From NCBI GenBank assembly GCA_910586405.1, contig CAJUII010000041.1, forward strand, positions 1 through 23,786: 23,786 nucleotides of DNA. Direction: 5' to 3'. Below are positions 12,126 to 20,693 of the stretch, piece by piece. The notes beneath the pieces were generated by a model. The model ran no database searches, was not told the origin of the DNA, and saw only the letters and a list, made by a program, of their open reading frames with translations. The first letter of the stretch is position 1; each line of letters starts with the position of its first letter. The position numbers and the translations under genes were made by a program. The DNA comes from an uncultured Lachnospiraceae bacterium. Its GTDB lineage: Bacteria > Bacillota > Clostridia > Lachnospirales > Lachnospiraceae.

Positions 12126-14264
12126 ATGGAGCTGGTTCAGAATAAAGAATTGACGGCAGCGTACCGCAGACGCGCAGAGGAACTTGTCGCACAGATGACC
12201 TTGGAGGAAAAAGTGATGCAGACAATGCATCATGCTCCCGCGATCGAACGGCTTGGCATCAAGGCGTACAACTGGTGGAATGAGGCGCTGCACGGCGTGG
12301 CGCGCGCGGGCACGGCGACCGTTTTCCCGCAGGCGGTCGGCATGGCGGCAGCGTTTGACGAGGAGTTGATGGAGCAGGTGGGCGATGCGGTCTCCACAGA
12401 GGCGCGGGCAAAGTTTGTCATGCAGCAGGAGGGGGACGATGAAGACATTTATAAGGGACTGACGTTCTGGGCGCCCAATGTCAATATTTTCCGCGACCCG
12501 CGCTGGGGAAGGGGACATGAGACGTTTGGCGAGGACCCCTATCTGACCAGCAGGCTTGGCGTGCGCTATATTATGGGTCTGCAGGGGCATGATGAGAAGT
12601 ATCTCAAGACAGCAGCGTGTGCCAAACATTTTGCGGTGCACAGCGGTCCTGAGGATGTGCGTCACAGCTTCGATGCATGCGTGAATGAACAGGATTTGCG
12701 GGAAACTTATCTTCCTGCATTTCAGGCATGTGTGCAGGAAGCCGGTGTGGAGACGGTGATGGGTGCTTACAATCGCACAAACGGGGAGCCGTGTTGTGGA
12801 AGCGGGCGTCTTTTGAGAGATATTTTGCGAAAAGAGTGGGGATTTGAGGGACATGTGACCTCGGACTGCTGGGCGATCAAGGATTTTCATGAGCAGCACT
12901 GCGTGACGGCGACGCCGGTGGAATCCGTCTCCCTTGCCATGAACAATGGGTGTGACTTAAACTGCGGCTCTTTATTCCTGTATCTGGAACAGGCAGTGAA
13001 GGAGGGGCTGGTGGATGAGAAACGGCTGGACGAAGCGGTGGTGAATCTGTTTACCTCGCGCATGAAGCTGGGCGTGTTTGATGAGAAAGGGGAGAATCCA
13101 TATGACAAGATTCCCTACACGGTCGTGGATTCGCCCAAGATGCGCAGGCTGAATGAACAGGTGGCAGAGCGCTGTGTCGTTCTGCTCAAAAATGACAACC
13201 AGATCTTGCCGCTGCAGAAGGAAAAACTACATACCATCGGCGTGATCGGGCCAAACGCTGACAACCGCAGGGCGTTAGTTGGAAACTATGAGGGAACCGC
13301 ATCGCGCTATGTGACCGTGCTTGAAGGCATTCAGGATTATGTCGGGGACGAGGTGCGCGTGCTCTATTCAGAGGGCTGCCATCTGTACAAGGACAGGACA
13401 AGCGGGCTTGCGCAGGAAAATGACCGTGCCTCTGAGGTGCGCGGCGTGTGCAGGGAGAGTGATGTCATCATCGCGGTGATGGGGCTGGATGCTTCGCTTG
13501 AGGGCGAGGAGGGCGACACTGGAAATGAATATGGAAGCGGAGACAAGCCGAACTTAAATCTGCCCGGTTTGCAGCACGATATCTTAAAAATTGCAAAAGA
13601 GAGCGGAAAGCCAGTGATTTTGGTGCTTTTGACAGGAAGCGCGATGGCGGTGACATGGGAGGACGCGCATCTTGACGCGATTCTGCAAGGCTGGTACCCG
13701 GGGGCGCAGGGCGGCGCGGCAATCGCCAGAATTTTGTTTGGGGAGGCAAATCCAGAGGGAAAACTTCCGGTGACATTTTACCGCACGACAGAAGAGCTTC
13801 CAGCGTTTGAGGACTATTCCATGAAGGGAAGAACGTACCGCTATATGAAACAGAAGGCGCTGTATCCGTTTGGCTATGGGCTGTCGTACACCACGTATTC
13901 CTACGAGAATGCAAAGCTTGTGTCCGATGACATTTGTGGGGAAGCGGGCGTGATTCTGCGTGCAGAAGTGAGAAATACCGGAGTGATGGACGGCACGGAG
14001 ACGGTTCAAATCTATGTCGGTCTGGAGCGGGACGAGGCGCCGAATCCGCAGCTGAAAAAGATTGTGAAGGTGCCCTTAAAGGCAGGTGAGTCCAAGCAGA
14101 TTGAGGCAGTGCTGCCAAAGGAGGCATTTATGCTCTATGATGAAAAGGGTGAGCATGTATTGTATCCGGGAACCTATCATATTTATATGGGCGGTTCGCA
14201 GCCCGACGCGCGCAGTCTGGAGCTGACCAAGAAGGAAGTGTGTCATTTTACGGTATCATTATAA
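12126..14264 (+). CDS. GH3 family glycoside hydrolase, probable beta-xylosidase
   Basis: GH3 enzymes release terminal beta-linked sugars by a retaining mechanism. The 712-residue protein has the (beta/alpha)8 domain with YNWWNEALHGVA, NIFRDPRWGRGHETFGEDP, KHFAVHSGPE and the nucleophile D247 in VTSDCWAI. The alpha/beta-sandwich domain follows (CVVLLKNDNQILPL), with LEGEEGD in the region of the acid/base residue, and a fibronectin-III-like domain forms the C-terminus. The YNWWNEALHGVA form is typical of GH3 beta-xylosidases, though glucosidases of this clade exist. There is no signal peptide, so it acts in the cytoplasm. GAGGAGG lies about 8 bases before the ATG. It is first in the enzyme run, behind a strong promoter with putative AraC-type sites. 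Confidence 0.93.
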   Translation: MELVQNKELTAAYRRRAEELVAQMTLEEKVMQTMHHAPAIERLGIKAYNWWNEALHGVARAGTATVFPQAVGMAAAFDEELMEQVGDAVSTEARAKFVMQQEGDDEDIYKGLTFWAPNVNIFRDPRWGRGHETFGEDPYLTSRLGVRYIMGLQGHDEKYLKTAACAKHFAVHSGPEDVRHSFDACVNEQDLRETYLPAFQACVQEAGVETVMGAYNRTNGEPCCGSGRLLRDILRKEWGFEGHVTSDCWAIKDFHEQHCVTATPVESVSLAMNNGCDLNCGSLFLYLEQAVKEGLVDEKRLDEAVVNLFTSRMKLGVFDEKGENPYDKIPYTVVDSPKMRRLNEQVAERCVVLLKNDNQILPLQKEKLHTIGVIGPNADNRRALVGNYEGTASRYVTVLEGIQDYVGDEVRVLYSEGCHLYKDRTSGLAQENDRASEVRGVCRESDVIIAVMGLDASLEGEEGDTGNEYGSGDKPNLNLPGLQHDILKIAKESGKPVILVLLTGSAMAVTWEDAHLDAILQGWYPGAQGGAAIARILFGEANPEGKLPVTFYRTTEELPAFEDYSMKGRTYRYMKQKALYPFGYGLSYTTYSYENAKLVSDDICGEAGVILRAEVRNTGVMDGTETVQIYVGLERDEAPNPQLKKIVKVPLKAGESKQIEAVLPKEAFMLYDEKGEHVLYPGTYHIYMGGSQPDARSLELTKKEVCHFTVSL

Positions 14265-14302
14265 ATGGATATTCTGAATAGCGTTAACTGAGAGGAATAC
14301 AG

Positions 14303-17218
14303 ATGAATACTTTTACGATATTCGAACAAAAGGCACCTGAGAACAAGCCTGCGCAGCTATTGATTGAGACGCAGGCGTATGAGGGCATAAAGCGGATAGG
14401 CGCGCGCGTGGCGTGTGACATTGGGCTGGTGGCAGGCGTCGAGCCCGCGCTGATCACCGCGCCAAACCAGTGTGAAAATGACAGAGTTGTCATTTTTGCC
14501 ACGCTCGGGAAAAGCCCGTTTCTGGAGATGCTGGAGGCATCGGGCAGATGGAGCGGCGCACAGATTCAGGGGAAGCGGGAGGTATACCAGATACAGGTTG
14601 TGAGCGCACCATTTCCTCAGATGCCATCTGTGAAGGAGGCATTGGTCATCGCGGGCAGTGACAAGCGGGGAACCATCTACGGCATGTTTCGGCTGTCCGA
14701 GTTGTGCGGGGTGTCGCCATTGGTTTACTGGGGAGATGTGTCTCCTGAGAAAAAGGACACGGTGAGAGTGTCTGTCGGGGACGGGATTCTCTCCAAAGAG
14801 CCCTCCGTAAAATACCGCGGCTTTTTTATCAATGATGAGTGGCCTGCTTTTGGAAACTGGTGTATGGAGACGTTTGGCGGCGTCAATGCCAAGGCGTATG
14901 AGGAGATTTTTATCCTGCTGCTGCGTCTCAAAGGCAATTATCTGTGGCCTGCCATGTGGGACTCTGTCTTTTCGGAGGAGGGACCGGGGCTTGCGAGTGC
15001 TGAGCTTGCGGACATGTACGGCGTTGTCATGGGTACCTCGCACCACGAGCCGCTCTGCCGCGCCGGGGAGGAATGGCAGCGGATTTACCAAAAATACGGC
15101 GAGGACAACACGTGGAGTTTTTTGTCAAACAAGGAGGCCATCACAGAATTTTGGAAGGACGGCATCTTGCGAAACAAGCCGTATGAAAATGTGATTACGA
15201 TTGGAATGCGTGGAGAGAGCGATTCGATGCTGCTGCCAGAGGACGCAGGGCTTGCGGACAATGTGCAGGTAATCAAGGACGCGATCAAGACACAGCACGC
15301 GCTGCTGCGTCAGTATATGGACAAGGACTTGAAGGATATTCCGCGAATGCTTGCCATCTATAAAGAGGTGGAGGACTATTACTATGGCGACGAGACCTGC
15401 GAGGGGCTGCGGGGCTGGGAGGAGCTTGATGACGTGATCTTGCTGCTCTGCGAGGACAATTTCGGCAACACCAGAGGACTGCCGACGGAGGCGGACAGGG
15501 CACATTCCGGCGGCTATGGGATGTATTATCATTTTGACTATCACGGCGGTCCGATCAGTTATGAGTGGCAGAACACATCGCGTCTGACAAAGACATGGGA
15601 GCAGATGACGCAGGCGTATGAGTATGGCGTGCGCGAGCTTTGGATTGTCAATGTGGGAGATGTGAAGGGCGCTGAGTATCCGCTGTGCTATTTTATGGAT
15701 TTGGCATATGATTATGAAACTTACAGCCAGCCCAATCAGACCGAGGCATATGCAAAGGCGTGGATTGAACAACAGTTTGGAAAACGCCTGAGTGAGGAGG
15801 ACAAACAAGAGTTATTTGTACTTCTGGATGGATTTACCAAATGGAATGCAGCGCGGCACCCGGAGGCAATGGCGCCCGAGATCTATCATCCCTGTCATTT
15901 TCGGGAGGGTGAGCGTGTCTGGAATGAGGTGCATGCGCTGATGGAGACCGCACAGCGGCTGAACGAGCGTATGCCAAAGGAGTGTCTGGACGCGTATTGC
16001 AGCATGATTTATTACCCGGCGATGGCATCATTTCATCTGATTTTGATGCACATTGAGGCGGGCTGGAATGCTTTTTATGCAAAACAGGGCAGCATGGCAG
16101 CGAATGCTTTGGCTGCCAGCATAAAGCGGCACGCGGTGAAGGACCGGCAGTATGTGCGCGCCTATCACGCGCTGGCTGGCGGCAAGTGGAATCATATGAT
16201 GGACTCTGCGCACACTGGTTTTCGAAGCTGGGACGCCCACGACTGGATGTATCCGTCAGTGCAGGAGGTGATTCCGCTTCCGATGGCAAAAATCATTGTC
16301 AGCTTTCGGGGCGGGGAAGCATTTCATTTGGGGGAACACTGGCAGGACAGCAGTTATCCCTGCAATGATGATTTCACCAGACCAGATACAAAAGAGGTGG
16401 TGATCGAGCTTGGCAGCCGCGGAGAGGTGGACTTCTCCTACCGCATAGCGTGCGAAAAGCCGTGGGTATGCTTTGACAAAACCAAGGGCAGTGTCGAGAG
16501 CTGTACACAGGGAATGGACAGGATTACAGTCACTTGTGACAGAACGAAATTAACAGGCAGAGAGCGTGCGCTGATAGAAATTTTTGTCTTGTTTGACAAT
16601 GGCGAAAAAACGGTTGGACGGCTGGAGCTTCTCGCGGAGGAGACGGTGGCAGAGGATTCTTATACAGTGGGGGCCTACATCGAGAAACAGGGCTATATTG
16701 CCATGAATGCGGACGGCTTTACAGAGAAAAAGGATGTGGGGGAGGAGGGCTTTCAGGTCCTTGCACACCTCGGCAGAATGGGTGCCGCTGTGAAGGCTTT
16801 TCCTGTGACAAAATCGTGGATTGGCGCGGAAGAGGCGCCGTATCTGAGATATTCGTTTGTGGCGGAGCACACGGCAGATTACGTCGTACAGTTTTATCTG
16901 CTATCCAGAAATCCAGTGGAAAAAGGAATGCGCATGCGCCTTGCCTTTGGCGTCAATGACGAGCCTGCAAGCGTGCTTGACACGGTCTCATCGTCGTTCC
17001 ATACGGATAGCGCGTGCGAAGAGTGGAGCCGCGGCGTGCTTGACAATGTCCGCATCATCGAGTCTAGCATTTCTGTTAGCAAGGGCGAAAACCAGTTGTA
17101 TTTCTATGCGGCGGACCCCGGCATTGTGCTGGAACGGATTGTTTTGTATCCTGAGAATACAGTGCTGCCAGAGTCCTATCTTGGACCAGCAGAGAGCTGG
17201 CGGACGGGAAATATTTAG
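14303..17218 (+). CDS. GH115 family xylan alpha-1,2-glucuronidase
   Basis: GH115 enzymes remove (4-O-methyl-)glucuronic acid from internal or terminal xylose residues of xylan. The 971-residue protein carries family hallmarks: SVKYRGFFINDEWPAFGNW, FGGVNAKAYEEIF, LLLRLKGNYLWPAMWDSVF, MGTSHHEPLCRA, GMRGESDSM, YYHFDYHGGPISYEWQNTS and NVGDVKGAEYPL. The C-terminal half ends in a beta-rich domain (GYIAMNADGF) also seen in characterised members. No signal peptide is present, so it works on imported oligosaccharides. GAGAGGA precedes the ATG, 38 bases after the GH3 gene. It is the locus's clearest sign that the substrate is glucuronoxylan or glucuronoarabinoxylan. Confidence 0.96.
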   Translation: MNTFTIFEQKAPENKPAQLLIETQAYEGIKRIGARVACDIGLVAGVEPALITAPNQCENDRVVIFATLGKSPFLEMLEASGRWSGAQIQGKREVYQIQVVSAPFPQMPSVKEALVIAGSDKRGTIYGMFRLSELCGVSPLVYWGDVSPEKKDTVRVSVGDGILSKEPSVKYRGFFINDEWPAFGNWCMETFGGVNAKAYEEIFILLLRLKGNYLWPAMWDSVFSEEGPGLASAELADMYGVVMGTSHHEPLCRAGEEWQRIYQKYGEDNTWSFLSNKEAITEFWKDGILRNKPYENVITIGMRGESDSMLLPEDAGLADNVQVIKDAIKTQHALLRQYMDKDLKDIPRMLAIYKEVEDYYYGDETCEGLRGWEELDDVILLLCEDNFGNTRGLPTEADRAHSGGYGMYYHFDYHGGPISYEWQNTSRLTKTWEQMTQAYEYGVRELWIVNVGDVKGAEYPLCYFMDLAYDYETYSQPNQTEAYAKAWIEQQFGKRLSEEDKQELFVLLDGFTKWNAARHPEAMAPEIYHPCHFREGERVWNEVHALMETAQRLNERMPKECLDAYCSMIYYPAMASFHLILMHIEAGWNAFYAKQGSMAANALAASIKRHAVKDRQYVRAYHALAGGKWNHMMDSAHTGFRSWDAHDWMYPSVQEVIPLPMAKIIVSFRGGEAFHLGEHWQDSSYPCNDDFTRPDTKEVVIELGSRGEVDFSYRIACEKPWVCFDKTKGSVESCTQGMDRITVTCDRTKLTGRERALIEIFVLFDNGEKTVGRLELLAEETVAEDSYTVGAYIEKQGYIAMNADGFTEKKDVGEEGFQVLAHLGRMGAAVKAFPVTKSWIGAEEAPYLRYSFVAEHTADYVVQFYLLSRNPVEKGMRMRLAFGVNDEPASVLDTVSSSFHTDSACEEWSRGVLDNVRIIESSISVSKGENQLYFYAADPGIVLERIVLYPENTVLPESYLGPAESWRTGNI

Positions 17219-17238
17219 CGATATGGAGGTTAGAGTGT

Positions 17239-18957
17239 ATGGTAGGACCGAAAGCACCAAAAGATCCTGAAAAGAAGCGGTCAGGCTTTTATATAATGAG
17301 AGACAAACAGATCTCAGGCTCGCCGCAGCCAGACGGAAGCGGTGTGCAGTTTATTTATTTAAATGACGGGCGCCTGCTGTCCAGTGCGCGTATCGTTGGA
17401 AATATCACAGACGAAGAGATGCTTGGAATGCTCACGACGACAGAGGGATTTCGGCGCGTAGTGCACAGTATTGGCGTCAGCGTGGAGATGGACGCGCATG
17501 ACAAGACCGTGGAATTTGTCTTTCAGATGTATGGGAAGTCAGACATGTATGGCTCTGGAACGACACTTCGCATGGCAGTTCCAGCGGACGGCATGGAGTA
17601 TATGCTGAACTTGTCAGCGTGTGACTGGTCAGCGGATGATGACATACCGGGGCAGCTTCGCTTTGTGTTTGATGAGCCGCAGAAAGACGGGGCAGCAGCG
17701 CAGGCGTCTGCGACAGTGAAATTTTATTTGAATGATGGCTTCACGGCACCAGAGCCGGAGGAGGAGACGCGCGTTGATTTTTCGTGCGCTGAATACAAAC
17801 AAATGCTTAGCAAATCGCTGGTGCAGACTGGGAACAATGCGCGCCTGAAAGCTGCCATAGAGCGGGCAAAAAGAGGTGAGGACATCACCATCGCCTTTAT
17901 CGGCGGCTCCATCACGCAGGGCGCGGGCGCTGTGCCCATCAACACCAAATGCTATGCCTATCAGACCTTTGAGGGGCTTTGCCGTCTTGTGGGAAAAGGC
18001 GTAGATGAGAACATTCACTATATAAAGGCAGGCGTGGGCGGCACGCCCTCCGAGCTTGGCATGATACGATATGAGCGCGATGTGTGCAGGGACGGCACCG
18101 TGACGCCGGACATCGTGGTCGTGGAGTTTGCGGTCAATGACGAGGGAGATGAGACAAAAGGTGTCTGCTATGATTCATTGGTCAGAAAGATATTATTGGC
18201 TGAGAACCGCCCCGCAGTCATTCTGCTGTTTGCTGTGTTTGCCAACGATGAAAATTTGCAGGAGCGTCTCTGCGTGGTGGGAGAGCGCTATCAATTGCCG
18301 ATGGTCAGCACCAGAGACTGCGTGGTGGAGCAGTTTTACAAAAAGGCGGGCGAGGGCAGAGTGGTGACAAAAAATCAATTCTTTTACGACTGCTATCACC
18401 CGACGAATATTGGGCATAAGATTATGGCGGACGGTCTGCTTCATCTGATGGAGGAGGTGGACAGCAGTTTGGCTGATGTGGATACATTGGAGATGGCAGC
18501 GGTTCCAGCGCCAATCGGAGATTGGTTTGCGTCCGTATGGCTGTATGACCGCAGCAGTAACGTGGACAGTGTCCGTGTGATTTCTGTCGGGGACTTTTCA
18601 GAGACGGACGAGGAGCTTCAAAGTGTTGAGATGGACAGGAATCTGACACAGACCAAGGAGTTTCCATATAATTGGAAGCATGAGAAAGGTACAGAGCCGT
18701 TTATCATGGAAATCTGCTGTACCAGTCTCGTGCTGGTGTACAAGGATTCGGGCGCGCCCAACGCCGGCTGTGCACAGGTGTTTGTGGACGGGGAAGCGGT
18801 GCTTCTGGCAGACCCGAAGCAAAACGGGTGGACACACTGCAATCCGCTGATTTGTTTTCAGGGCAGAGCGCGCAGGACATGGCATGTCGAGATCAGAATG
18901 CAGCCGGGTGATGAGGACAAGGAGTTTACAATCCTCGGATTTGGCATTGTGAGCTGA
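17239..18957 (+). CDS. SGNH/GDSL-fold esterase, probable xylan acetylesterase
   Basis: The 572-residue protein has a central SGNH hydrolase domain (about residues 210-410) between two beta-rich domains. The blocks are FIGGSITQGAG with nucleophile S224, AGVGGTPSE (G265-G268), VVEFAVND (N300) and YDCYHPTN with D384 and H387, so the whole catalytic set is present. It has no signal peptide. Its position between GH115 and GH43 genes suggests it removes acetyl groups from imported xylo-oligosaccharides; similar intracellular two-domain esterases are known from Roseburia xylan loci. I cannot place it in a numbered carbohydrate esterase family. GGAGG (17224-17228) is 10 bases before the ATG, and the gene begins 20 bases after GH115, consistent with one operon. 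Confidence 0.88.
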   Translation: MVGPKAPKDPEKKRSGFYIMRDKQISGSPQPDGSGVQFIYLNDGRLLSSARIVGNITDEEMLGMLTTTEGFRRVVHSIGVSVEMDAHDKTVEFVFQMYGKSDMYGSGTTLRMAVPADGMEYMLNLSACDWSADDDIPGQLRFVFDEPQKDGAAAQASATVKFYLNDGFTAPEPEEETRVDFSCAEYKQMLSKSLVQTGNNARLKAAIERAKRGEDITIAFIGGSITQGAGAVPINTKCYAYQTFEGLCRLVGKGVDENIHYIKAGVGGTPSELGMIRYERDVCRDGTVTPDIVVVEFAVNDEGDETKGVCYDSLVRKILLAENRPAVILLFAVFANDENLQERLCVVGERYQLPMVSTRDCVVEQFYKKAGEGRVVTKNQFFYDCYHPTNIGHKIMADGLLHLMEEVDSSLADVDTLEMAAVPAPIGDWFASVWLYDRSSNVDSVRVISVGDFSETDEELQSVEMDRNLTQTKEFPYNWKHEKGTEPFIMEICCTSLVLVYKDSGAPNAGCAQVFVDGEAVLLADPKQNGWTHCNPLICFQGRARRTWHVEIRMQPGDEDKEFTILGFGIVS

Positions 18958-18998
18958 CAAGCAGCCAGCTTTGCGGAGAACGCAAGAGGAGTGATACG

Positions 18999-20603
18999 AT
19001 GGTAAATCCAATATTAAAACTGGACTATCCCGATCCGGATGTGATTCGAGTCGGAGAGATTTATTACATGGTGACAACCACCATGCATTTCATGCCAGGC
19101 GGCGAGATTTTGCGCTCGTATGATCTGGTGAACTGGGAACACGCGGCTTTTGTGTATGACCGACTGGACAGCACGCCCGCACAGCGGCTTGAACAGGACC
19201 AAAATATATATGGCAAGGGCATGTGGGCAGCTTCGCTGCGCTTTCATGACGGCATGTTTTATGTCTGCTTTGCGGCAAATGACACAGGAAAAACGTATCT
19301 GTATACTGCCGAATCCATTGCAGGACCGTGGAAAAAGCGCTGTATCGAAGGCTTTTATCACGACTGTTCGCTCTTGTTTGATGAGGAAAAGGTATATATC
19401 GCATACGGAAATAAAGAAATATACATCACACAGCTCAACGAGGATTTGAGCGCGCCGCTTCCGGGCGGGCTGCACCGTCTGGCAGTCTGCGATACAGGGC
19501 ATCCCAGACTGGGCTATGAGGGGACGCATTTTTATAAAATCAATCAAAAATACTATTTGTTTTTGATTCATTCCCTGAGAGACAGGTGGATGCGCACGGA
19601 GGCATGTTTCGTGGCAGATTCCATTGACGGGGAGTTTGTCGGTGGAGATGTGCTGATCGACGACAGAGGATACTGCAATCAGGGCGTCGCGCAGGGGGGA
19701 ATTGTGGACACGCCGGCGGGAGACTGGTATGCAGTGCTGTTTCAGGACCACGGCGCGGTCGGCAGAATCCCGGTGCTGGTGCCTGTCACTTGGGACGCGG
19801 CTCTGCCTGTCTTTGGGAAAGACAGGCGGATTCCTGCGCAGTTTAAACTGCCCTGTAAAAAAGCGGATGAGCAAATGCAGCCGCTGGTGCAGTGCGATGA
19901 CTTTAAGAAGCCGGCGCTCTCAGAAGCACAAGAGCGCGAGCAGTACGGCTGTTATGGGCTCAAAAGTATCTGGCAGTTTAATCATGAGCCTGATCTGCGG
20001 TTTGTGAAGGCGGACACAGAGCAGGGGATTCTCTGGCTCACGGCTGGGAAACGCTGTCAAAATCTGCTGCAAGCTGCCAATATACTGACACAGAGAATGT
20101 ATTTTCCGCGGTGTGCAGGGTCAGTGACCGTGGACGCCCGCGCATTAAAAGTGGGCGATTATGCGGGAATTTGTGCCTTGCAGGGCTGTTATGGCATGAT
20201 TGCCATCACGCGAAGAAGCGATGGATTTTATGTTGTGATGCGAAGCAGAGCAGCAGACAATGCGTCCTTGCAGGCGATGCCGGAGGACAATGCAGATGGG
20301 GTGGAATGGGAGGCAGTGCCGGTACAGCAGGGGATTGTGCACTTGAAGATCGAAGCGGAGTTTATGAAGATGCAGGACGAGGCGCGGTTTTTTTATGCGC
20401 AGCCCAGTGCAGCCGCAGATTGTCAGGATACAGTTCACCGTGATAAAGATTCTTGGCAGCAGCTTGGCATCACACACAACTTGTATTTTAAGATGGATCA
20501 TTTTTCCGGCTGCCGTTTTGGGCTGTTTGTCTATGCCACAAAGGAGACTGGCGGCAGGGCAGGATTTTCAGCCTTTCAGTATCATATAGCACACAACGCG
20601 TAA
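18999..20603 (+). CDS. GH43 family glycosidase with C-terminal concanavalin-like domain (xylosidase/arabinosidase)
   Basis: The N-terminal five-bladed propeller of GH43 is clear: the catalytic base D12 in LDYPDPDVIRVG, VTTTMHFMPGGEILRS and DLVNWE, the pKa-modulating D122 in YHDCSLLFD and the general acid E174 in GYEGTHFYK. Residues from about 310 to 530 are beta-rich and fit the C-terminal domain usual in this type of beta-xylosidase/arabinofuranosidase (subfamily 12-like; subfamily from memory). At 534 residues it is full length. It is cytoplasmic by absence of a signal peptide. AGAGGAGTG precedes the ATG, 41 bases after the esterase gene. It likely cleaves xylose or arabinofuranose from decorated xylo-oligosaccharides after the glucuronidase and esterase have acted. 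Confidence 0.93.
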   Translation: MVNPILKLDYPDPDVIRVGEIYYMVTTTMHFMPGGEILRSYDLVNWEHAAFVYDRLDSTPAQRLEQDQNIYGKGMWAASLRFHDGMFYVCFAANDTGKTYLYTAESIAGPWKKRCIEGFYHDCSLLFDEEKVYIAYGNKEIYITQLNEDLSAPLPGGLHRLAVCDTGHPRLGYEGTHFYKINQKYYLFLIHSLRDRWMRTEACFVADSIDGEFVGGDVLIDDRGYCNQGVAQGGIVDTPAGDWYAVLFQDHGAVGRIPVLVPVTWDAALPVFGKDRRIPAQFKLPCKKADEQMQPLVQCDDFKKPALSEAQEREQYGCYGLKSIWQFNHEPDLRFVKADTEQGILWLTAGKRCQNLLQAANILTQRMYFPRCAGSVTVDARALKVGDYAGICALQGCYGMIAITRRSDGFYVVMRSRAADNASLQAMPEDNADGVEWEAVPVQQGIVHLKIEAEFMKMQDEARFFYAQPSAAADCQDTVHRDKDSWQQLGITHNLYFKMDHFSGCRFGLFVYATKETGGRAGFSAFQYHIAHNA

Positions 20604-20611
20604 ACAATCGT

Positions 20612-20641
20612 CTCTCGGAAGTAAAAAAATCTTTTCGAGAG
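20612..20641 (+). repeat. Intercistronic hairpin between the two GH43 genes
   Basis: CTCTCGGAA (20612-20620) pairs with TTTCGAGAG (20633-20641), one pair being G-T. No T-run follows, so it is more likely an mRNA-stabilising or processing hairpin than a terminator. No convincing promoter follows it, so the last GH43 gene probably belongs to the same transcript. Confidence 0.5.
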
Positions 20642-20693
20642 CATAGAGCGTGTTTGAAAAATGCGCTACAATAAAATTTAGGAGGATAACAGA

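Noticed and set aside
12069..12899. Long minus-strand open frame (276 codons) opposite the GH3 gene
   Set aside because: It lies wholly against a clear GH3 coding sequence, has low-complexity His/Arg/Leu-rich content typical of antisense frames, and has no ribosome site or family motif.
15125..15808. Minus-strand open frame of 227 codons opposite GH115
   Set aside because: It is a shadow of the GH115 gene; hydrophobic I/L/H-rich content arises from the antisense of its codons and no gene signals are present.
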